This document shows, one piece after another, positions 56,431 through 64,000 of a DNA stretch of 64,000 nucleotides. This DNA comes from Pleurodeles waltl (lineage: Eukaryota; Chordata; Amphibia; Caudata; Salamandridae). The stretch spans positions 753,327,823 to 753,391,822 of the forward strand of contig NC_090438.1 in the NCBI RefSeq assembly GCF_031143425.1, given 5' to 3'. A program made the translations under genes and the position numbers. The notes below the pieces were generated by a model. It searched no databases. It saw only the letters and a program-made list of their open reading frames with translations, and was not told where the DNA came from. Position 1 is the first letter of the stretch; every line of letters starts with the position of its first letter.

Positions 56431-57273
56431 GGGATCCAATCTCTCTCTGCAAATCTGCGGTAGGGTCAGTTTCTAGTATTTTGTAGTTACATCTGTCTGA
56501 TGAACGGCAGAGACATTCTGTCTCGTACGCCTCTATAGTCTGATTCACAGTCACTCCCCTCTTGTCTGCTGGCTTGATTATTATTCTGGGGTCCTCTCTC
56601 AATTCCTGTATGGCCTCCAGTTCCAGCTTCATCAGATTAAAGAATGTGTGTCTAGGTGCATTGTTAGTTTGCTCAATCTCCCATAGTACTACCTGTTCAC
56701 AAACCCCAATCTCTGGAGGTAGCGGTGAAAGAGATGGTGTAAAGGCCGATTTTGGATGTAGACTCATGTCTCCTTGTTGCCTCTGCTCTTCATATTCTTT
56801 ATGAAAGAAGACATTTAGGCATACCTTTCTAAAGAACTCATTGCGTTTGCATTTTAATTTGAAAGGATCCATTGTTAGTAGGGACAAATCCCAAGCTCTT
56901 ATTTAGAACATTCTCCTGTTCCTGCATGAGCACAATATTAGTCAGATCGATAACCAAACAGTGACCTTGCTGATGCCTGGTAGAACATCTCTTGTCATGA
57001 TCATGGTAATCCTCTGATTCAAGTCCTCCCATTGTACTCTTTGTCGCTTTGATTTTGCCCTTCTTCTCCCTGAAAAGGGGTTGGGGTTTTGGTAGTAATG
57101 GAAGAGTTGCATTTGTGGGAACGTTGGGGGCCATCCAAACCCTGGGCCTGGGGGTGGGAACATATGTGCTTGGCCCTGTTGGAATCCTCTTCCTCTTGTC
57201 CTAGATCAGAACTCTTAGTCACTATTTTCATTGCCGGAGCCGGAAGTATCTGCGTGTCTCCTGCCTGAGGCAT
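56431..57273 (-). pseudogene. PLE-2 N-terminal region and RT finger
   Basis: 56887-56431 reads MSLLTMDPFKLKCKRNEFFR, then LELEAIQELREDPRIIIKPA with DKRGVTVNQTIEAYETECL and YKILETDPTADLQREI. The I-I-I-K-P-A-D-K-x-G block and the Y-x-x-L-x-x-D-P-T block are the conserved PLE region just before the RT core. The frames upstream (57273-56940) are shifted and Pro/Lys-rich. It joins the RT at 53352 across the LTR-type insertion. Confidence 0.85.
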
Positions 57274-57389
57274 TTTTTGTGTGTGTTCTGTGCTTCCTTC
57301 TGTTTAGCATATTCAGCATTTATACAGGGACAGACCCTTTCCCTTAAGAATTTTTTCTCAAGGGGGTTTGCCAGCATGTATGCACATAA

Positions 57390-57775
57390 CATAATGCCTT
57401 AAAATATACCAAACGCTCAACGGGTAACCAATGAAGCATACGAAGCATAGTGGCTTTCAGGGGTCAGTTTCGGTGGACGAAGCACAAGCCAGGCAGCAGC
57501 ATTTTGAACAATCTGGAGGTGTTTAAAAAAAGTATTTCCTGCCCCCAGATACAAACCATTTCCATAGTCCAGTCTGGAAATCACCAAGGCCTGGACTACC
57601 GTTCTCTGAGCAGCAATGGGGAGACAATAAGAAATCTTTCTAAGACATTTTAAAATGCTAAAACAGCTAGCAGCAACCATAAAGATTTGGTGGCTCATGG
57701 TGAGTTTATTGTCAAGCCACATTCCAAAGCTTTTTACGACTGGCACTGGACTAGGAGGACTGCCCATTGTTCAAA
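57390..57775 (-). pseudogene. CR1/L2-like LINE fragment
   Basis: The minus-strand frame reads VVKSFGMWLDNKLTMSHQI, AASCFSILKCLRKISYCLP, VQALVISRLDYGNGLYLGA and LQIVQNAAAWLVLRPPKL. These correspond to the C-terminal blocks of CR1/L2-clade LINE proteins (SRLDYGN, QNAAA). The family's LHWLP block is missing, and the fragment ends near 57410. It differs from the nested copy at 47300. Confidence 0.8.
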
Positions 57776-59700
57776 GCCACAGCTGGGAGACCAAAGGAAT
57801 GGAATAATTTCCCAGCAAGAAGAATTCAGATTACTGCATTTGTCACTATGGGGCTGCTCCTCTCACAGCTTAGCTTTGAAAATTCCCTTAAATATGTCTA
57901 AGTGCTAATTTCTAAACTGTGAGGAGTAGTGTGGGCATGTTTGGAATGGTAGTGAGAAATCCTGCTTACTGGAGTATTTGGATTTTACATTACTATTTTA
58001 GAAATGCCACTTTCAGAAAGTGGGCATTTCTCTGTGCTTATAACTCTAGGTGATTTGCAGCCTGATTACTATCTACACCTAGGACAAAGTGACAGCTAAA
58101 CTTGGGGCAGGCTTTCCAGACAGCCACAATACAGGAATGGCTGGGTGTGACAGAAGAGTCATCTGCATTCATCTGCATGATGACAGTCATTCTGGGCTGG
58201 GGAGCGGAAAGGTAGTTCACCCCGCACATGTCAATAGGCTGTATCCTGCCCTCACACAAAGGAGCAAGGGCTGGGTTGAAAGGGGTTGTTTTAAACCTAG
58301 AAGGGTTCCTTTAAAGTCAACCTTTGAACAAAGGCATTTTGGAGTACAGGTACAGAGGCTCTGACCCCATGATGAGAGAGCACTTTTGGAACTGGGACTG
58401 AACCTCCTTCAGTAGAACTGCTGCGCTGCCCCAAAGGACTAACCTGGACCGCTCCTCTGCTGTTGCCTTGCTGCCTGATTTTTGCTGGGTGGCATAAAGG
58501 ACTCACTAGATTGCTTTTCTGCTTATTGCCCAGCTGTTCCCTGAACCTGTTCTACCAGAGGAGTGCTGTTGTGCCAAGTGGAACCACCATTTGGACTCCC
58601 TACCTTATGTGCTTGTTTCTCCCACTGGGCCCCGCACCAAGAGCCTCCAGGGGCTTGCCGTCCGACCCTTGCGCCCTCAGGGTCTCCGTGCCAGTGGGGT
58701 CATGAGGCAGACAGATGTATTCTCTTTACACAAGTGCTGGGTGAGCACTGGCATCTGCCCTAGTCACTAGGATCAGTGCGTGCTGGACGTTCTCCGTTTT
58801 ACCAGGAGCAAGCACATGTTAGGCGCTTCTGGGCAAGCCCTCTGGAGCATGTTGACCAACTAGTGCCGCTTTAGCAGGGAGAACGCGAGCCGCTGAGCTG
58901 CCTTGGTTAACCAACTGATCAGTGCAGCCCCTCTCCCCACCTTTGGAGCGAGCACCTGACAGGACAACTGACACACTCACCACTGGCTGTTTCTTGACCG
59001 CCGCTCTTTGAGGACCCTCACTCGTGGGACCCCTTCTGCCGCGAGAGACACAGAGAGACACAGAGAGCAGGGCCCAAACGTCACAGCGCTGTGAGAAGGA
59101 CACTGCACCAGAGGCTCTCCCTGTGCACTGCTCCTGGAAGTCATCGGCTTGATATTGCTGCACCCACCTGGGAGTTAAATAGGTGGGGCCCGTCCCCAGG
59201 GCACACCGGTATCTCCACCGGTATCTCTACCGGAGCCTCCCCATCCACCAGCAGGCTGGTGAAACGAGTGCTTCGGGGAAGAAGAGCCCCTTCTGTTTGG
59301 AGGGATTCCGCTCGGCTGAAAGTACACCGCACGCTTGCGGCGGTTCCCACAGTCCTTAGCAGCCATTCCCCACTTTTGGGGTCGTCTGCTCTCTCCCAAG
59401 ATCTCACCGCAAGGGATCCAGGATTCTCTTAGAAAGCCAATGACCCTTTTGGGCAAGAGTGGGCTGAAACATGTCGACATGATGTGTGAAGTACATGTAA
59501 TTAGTTCCTATCACATTATATCTGTTTTTAGACACACCCTATCCCAGCCAGAGTAAAGTTGGATTGTATCTGAGTGATAGAGGCATTTTAGATCACTTTC
59601 TCTGCACTTTTTAGTATTTTTGTTCACGGATTCCTGATAGTTTCCTGGACTTATGTGGAAACTGTCCCCTTGGTTAGGGGAAGAAGGAGACCTCATGATG
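57776..59700. other. Unassigned, possibly LTR-like repeat DNA
   Basis: The composition and layout of 57890-58770 (AT-rich start, pyrimidine-rich later part, no coding) resemble the long LTR-type elements above, but I could not find TG...CA ends with a duplication. 58800-59480 is GC-rich with short overlapping open frames on both strands that look fortuitous. Confidence 0.3.
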
Positions 59701-60130
59701 CTGCTATTAGCTATGAGTACACCAGAGTAATAATATACTTGTGGCAGAAAATGGCTGGTGAGGGTCTCCCAAAAGAAAGTAGAGGGACTCCATGGTGAAT
59801 ACTGGGATAAGTGGTTACACTCCTGTTGATATTAAAAGACGGGTAGATGGGAAGCTGAGTGGTAACCTGATATTTCTACCTCTCCTGATTCTCTGTGCTA
59901 TCCTACAGAGCCTAGTAAAGAAACTGGATTAGTTAATAATCTCATTGATGTGAGGTGGAGGGGTCAGTAGAATTAAAGTGGCAATGCTGAAGCTGTTGTA
60001 TGAAAAGAGTGGAACTGTGCTGCTGGATATGTACACAGATGCAACAAGTAGTACAATGACTTAAAGACAAACAAAACTGGGAAAAAAGTATTTTGCTGGG
60101 GGGGGGGGGGTGGGGGGGGGGGGGAACATG
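59701..60130. other. Unassigned intronic DNA with poly-G run
   Basis: No coding seen. 60099-60123 is a run of G interrupted by one T, just before the L1-like 5' region. Confidence 0.4.
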
Positions 60131-62129
60131 ACCAAGCAAAATGGTTGAGTAGACGTTCCTTTCAGTGCTCCCACAGGAGCCAGTCAATCCTGCCGTGGAT
60201 TCTGGGTGATCCTGGTCTATTTCCTCTCTCTAGCTGCTCCTTACCTTCTCCTGCACCCATCTTTGGTGATCCACAGGACCGTTGCAGACTCCTAGTCTAT
60301 CCTGCGCGACAACATGGTGTGCAGGCCTGATGACCTGGACGGGCGCCATTTTGGCTTCAGGTAACGACCCAATGCGGAGTGAGGTGGGGAGGCCTACCAG
60401 GCTGGTGAGGGGCTCTGGACAGCGGGCCCTGCGTTGTGGTGGCGTTTCCTGGACCTGGGGAGTGGTGGTGGCTTCTCCCACTGAGTGTGGCTTGGGCTCA
60501 GGACTGACAGGATGGGTTCGGTACACTGCGATGATGGTCGCAGTGCCCTTGTGCTGCAACAACTCTCCAGGGCCCATTAAAGGTGAGATCCCCCGCGGGG
60601 CTGCTGTGGGGGACTGAAGAAGATGAGTCAGCTGCCCCAGACGGAGAGAGATATAGCCTGCCTGAGCCTGTGAGACACAAGGGGCTGCCCTGGCGGCAGT
60701 CGGGCCAGAAGCGAGGCGAGACGCGTTGGCCCTGCCACTGACTTAGGGATTCCAGATGGGGCCTGGCTGCACCTCACCTGCTCCTGCAGATTGCCTGACC
60801 TTGACGGGGCTGCGCTACATGGCAGACCCCGGGACTGATGCCTCCATTTCAGGCTGGCTGGGCCGTGTGGGAGAAGACATGCCAACAACAAACAAACAAA
60901 CAAATAAAAGTGGATGAGACATTGACCAAAAGGCCCTGGCACATAGTAGTAGTAGGACTTGTACTTGGACTCCAGCCGGAGGCAGGGCCTGGGTCCTCAA
61001 CTCTTGAAAGTCCTGTACTGTGCGAGGTAAAGAACATTAATCCCATTAAGTGGCTGACTCTCAGACTGGCGTCTTGCCTACTTTAAAGGGGGGAGGCGTG
61101 ATTCCGCTCCCAGTGAATTTGAGACAGCGAGTGTGGGCTTGGAGGCTCCCATGGACCCCCGCTGGCCCTGAGTTTGGACAATCAGATAGGGAGGGGACTG
61201 GGGTCCCAGGGTGAGAGAAAGACAAAACACTTGCAGACGGGCCCTGCTGTGGTGCTGTGAGGCAGTCAGGAGCTTGCTTGGGCCTGATTACCTGTGGCTG
61301 TTCAGGATTGGCCTCACACCACAAAGACTGGGTGGCGCAGCTTGTAGTGGACAGAAAATGACCCGTGCCGGACCGGCCTCCCTGCATGCTGGAGACTTCT
61401 CAGCAGATAACCAATGGAGCAGCGACCAGGTGAGTGCACATTGATGGCTATATGTGCTCCCTGGGCAGATGAACGGTTGGTGCCCAGTAACTTAGAGAGA
61501 GACCTACTGGTATGGGGACCACAAGGCTCTATCCTTTTGAACCTCTAGCTGGACCGGCCTAGGGGCCCTCATATAATCATCTCCTGTGATCAAGGCACTG
61601 AGGGAGGGGTAGGAAGGCAGCAGTGCCTCCTCAGTGGGTCCCTAGGAGACACCCTTAATCATGACCCCCACAAGGGAGCCCCCATCGGACACTGGAGAAT
61701 ACAGTGAGGTCGCACTCACACTACCCAGTGACAAACCACCGCTAAAGCTGCACTGTTTGCCCCACCTGCGGATGGGCTTGACGGACATCATTGGTCAAAG
61801 AGCCCCTGACTCGGGGGGAAGGGTAGGCTGAAGATGTCTACAATATAGCTTCTGAACGGGACAATGTTGAGCCTGGGAGGAGAGGGGTAAGTGGCTGGCC
61901 TCTCCTGTGGCAGACTCTCGACATCTTTGGCCCCAAAGAATGACCATGGGCGTAGTGCCTTTTGAAGGGACACATCTAGGATTCTGAGAGGCTTGGAACC
62001 CCTTCTATCATAATTTTGCCTCAAACTCCTGAACAGAGGCGCCTCTACACACTGTGGACATGGTGAGACAACAGCACCATATCGTCCCAAGCAAACAAAA
62101 TCCGCAATTACATGCAACCAACCCCTCAT

Positions 62130-62940
62130 GGGGGAACATCTCAAAAAGATGCGTTGCTGACCGGCATGGAAGCGCAGCAGGGGGACACGCTCTCCCTGGC
62201 AGACCTATGGGCGGCGATACAAACGTCAAATTCTGAACTTGCTAAAAAACATCTATTCCGTTGCTATAGACATTAATCTGGTAGGAACTGATTTCTGTGC
62301 AAAGTGACGGAGAGTGTCACGACCACGGAACGGATGATGACTACTCTACAATAGGAGGTCCAAACTCTCTGCAACACGGTCATTCATCTGTAAATGCACA
62401 CCAATCACCTAGATGACCGCATGGAAGACTTTGGAATAATTTATGCTTTGTGGGGCTCCCTAACAGAGCAGAGGGTCAATCGGTCAATCCACCATACTCT
62501 TCTTGAAGGACTGGATCACAACAGCCTTGCTCCCTAACAAACTCTCAAAATTCTTTGCCATTGATGGCATACACAGTGCCCTTGCCCCGCTGCTAAGAAT
62601 GGGTGCCCCACCTAGGGTGATCATTGCTCGGTTGTTTAACTTCTGAGACAGGGATGCACTGCTACAGACTGCTTGGGCACGTGGCCCCTTGATGTTTGAG
62701 GGTCATCCAATATCCACTCATCCTGATCGTACCCAAAGGGTGCAAGACCAAAGAAAGACCTTCCAAGCTGTCAAGAGGTGCCTTCAAGATCTGAACTTGA
62801 AATTTAGTCTTATATTCCCAGCGATGCTGAGAGTACAACACGACGGCAAGGCCTCGATCTTTTTCTCCGCCGAAGATGCTAATGAATGGCTGGACTCCAG
62901 GGTGACTAGGTCAAACCAGGAATTGACACAGGCAGAATGA
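62130..62940 (+). pseudogene. L1 ORF1 RNA-binding protein, broken
   Basis: The frames read DTLSLADLWAAIQTSNSELA (about 62185), a coiled-coil-like section with THLDDRMEDF-type text (about 62400-62430), then after a gap RDALLQTAWARGPLMFEGHP and ISTHPDRTQRVQDQRKTFQA, VKRCLQDLNLKFSLIFPAML, RVQHDGKASIFFSAEDANEW with stop at 62938. The last two blocks are the L1 ORF1p C-terminal domain (R-x-F-x-x-x-K, L-x-P-A-x-L-R-V, F-x-x-x-E-x-A-x-x-W-L). A section around 62440-62640 is lost or frame-broken. Confidence 0.8.
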
Positions 62941-63799
62941 CCAAGTAGAGCCAACCAGTCAGTCAAAGCACCCTGGAAGACGACGGGGACGATGGCAGAG
63001 CCAGAAAACTGACAGACTAAAGGGAAAAATCCTGGTGTGCCCCCAAATGGCACTCTGTGGGCTTTGGAGGGGACCTTTGACTTGGTGGGGACATCACAGG
63101 AGGACAATTTGTTACAGGAGGCAAGCCTTGGGAAGGACACTCCTAAGAGATAGGAGTAGGGGCCTTTCAGACCAAAAACAATCAAACTTTCGGCCAGAGG
63201 TGGCCACCGGTTTCCAATGGCCCGGCTCTTATTACAGATCCAGGAGTGATGAGAGTAGCAGATATGCTTAATTGGATCCTACAATATACTGTGTGATAAA
63301 TGTGTGTTTTTTCTTTTTCAGGATGCACAGTGGGCGAGGGACCTTGATCCCCGCTCCCTGGCTTATTCTCAGTTGTCGGCAGAAGTGCTTTCACCCGGAG
63401 GCAGAGGCCACCTACAAGGGATTTGAGTTCATTGGCCCCGCACCCTCCCTGGCCACCCTGCCTATCGTGTAGCACATGTTCACGGGGTTGAGGGGAGAAA
63501 GGGAACATTGTATTAATTTGTTATCTTAGTTTAAGTTTCTTGGAAGTGGTATAGGGCCGGACTCGTTGATTTGTTCCTGGTCTCTCTTTGGATAGGGTGG
63601 ATTGGCGCTACTGCCCAAGGGGAGGGGGTGTTAAGGAACAGTTCTGAGTTTGATGTTGTGGTAGAGTTGGAGAAGCTGACTCTGCTTTTGTGTGGAGAGC
63701 GCCTGACGTCTGGATGGGTAATGGAGGGGAGGGGGGAGTTGTGTTGCTGGATGACTCTGGCCATTTTGGATGCAGGGTGAAATTAAACTAATGCTATAG

Positions 63800-64000
63800 A
63801 TGCCGGCAGGACAAAACTGATCAGGTGGAATGTCAGGGGATAGCTCACCCTGATAAACAGACAAATGTTTGCCTAACTAAAATGCTATAAAGTTGCCATA
63901 GCATTCCTCCAGGAGACACAAATATGGGGGGGGACTGTATTCCATGACTGCACAAGCGCTGGAGGGGACAAGTATATGCCACATCATATTCTGGTTATGC
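63800..64000 (+). pseudogene. L1 ORF2 endonuclease start, truncated by the window edge
   Basis: The plus strand reads KLIRWNVRG, a stop at about 63842, then INRQMFA and VAIAFLQETQIWGG (63890-63930). This is the APE-type endonuclease start: L-x-S-W-N-V-R-G and the D-I-x-x-L-Q-E-T block, whose catalytic Glu is present. The rest lies beyond 64000. Confidence 0.75.

Larger units (their letters stand above)
51861..57280 (-). mobile_element. Penelope-like element PLE-2, split by an LTR-type element
   Basis: The minus strand carries the N-terminal region and RT finger (57273-56431), a 3.08 kb LTR-type insertion, then RT palm, thumb and GIY-YIG (53352 to about 51864). It is a different lineage from PLE-1, judged by the protein sequence, and more complete at the 5' side. 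Confidence 0.85.
60131..64000 (+). mobile_element. L1-type LINE, 5' part, runs off the window
   Basis: GC-rich 5' DNA (60150-61650) is followed by ORF1 remnants (about 62130-62940) and the very start of ORF2 (from about 63800) on the plus strand. The presence of the ORF1 N-terminal side means the copy is not strongly 5'-truncated. A (CAAA)n run at 60885-60905 lies in the 5' region. The left limit is uncertain. Confidence 0.7.

Overview
This is vertebrate genomic DNA from a giant, repeat-filled genome. The most likely source is a salamander, and probably a newt of the Pleurodeles type. That is an inference: it rests on several DIRS-type retroelements, Penelope-like elements and long non-coding LTR-type repeats that resemble repeats I associate with newts, not on any species marker. 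There is no bacterial-style gene organisation. Nearly everything is a transposable element in some state of decay.

Only one host gene is recognisable. The last coding exon of RIPK1 (receptor-interacting serine/threonine kinase 1, death domain) lies on the minus strand at 19843-20129, with a splice acceptor at its right edge. RIPK1 therefore reads right to left. Positions 1-19842 are its 3' UTR plus downstream intergenic DNA. Positions 20130-64000 look like one intron of at least 43.8 kb, because no other RIPK1 exon is visible.

Downstream of RIPK1 (1-19.8 kb), from left to right: an endogenous retrovirus gag-pro-pol remnant on the minus strand, cut by the window edge (1-5158); a degenerate full-span L1 LINE on the plus strand (about 7.0-12.5 kb); and a Ty3/Gypsy element on the plus strand with recognisable LTR ends and an internal deletion that removed most of the reverse transcriptase and RNase H (13513-17367).

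The intron (20.1-64 kb) is a set of nested insertions. A Penelope-like element (PLE-1) in an AT microsatellite was split by a 6.2 kb DIRS element (DIRS-1, 23711-29909), which entered between two PLE codons without a target-site duplication. Next come a PLE fragment fused to a truncated DIRS (DIRS-A, to 33952) and a nearly complete DIRS (DIRS-B, 33974-39824), separated by about 21 bp of simple repeat. They are followed by a piggyBac transposase fossil (about 40.3-41.6 kb) and a worn DIRS (DIRS-C) split by a 3.56 kb LTR-type element (44655-48210), which itself carries a CR1/L2-like LINE tail. A second PLE (PLE-2) is split by a 3.08 kb LTR-type element with a 5 bp target duplication (53353-56430). 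The right end has another LINE tail, LTR-like DNA and the 5' part of an L1 (about 60.1-64 kb) that runs off the window.

The most informative signals are the DIRS termini. Both well-preserved DIRS elements have inverted terminal repeats plus an internal complementary region that joins copies of their two ends, and both end in a shared motif, GGTAAGTRAC followed by a T-rich tract, that is also a good splice-donor match. PLE-1 has a 34 bp perfect inverted repeat and a hammerhead-ribozyme-like fold near its 3' end.
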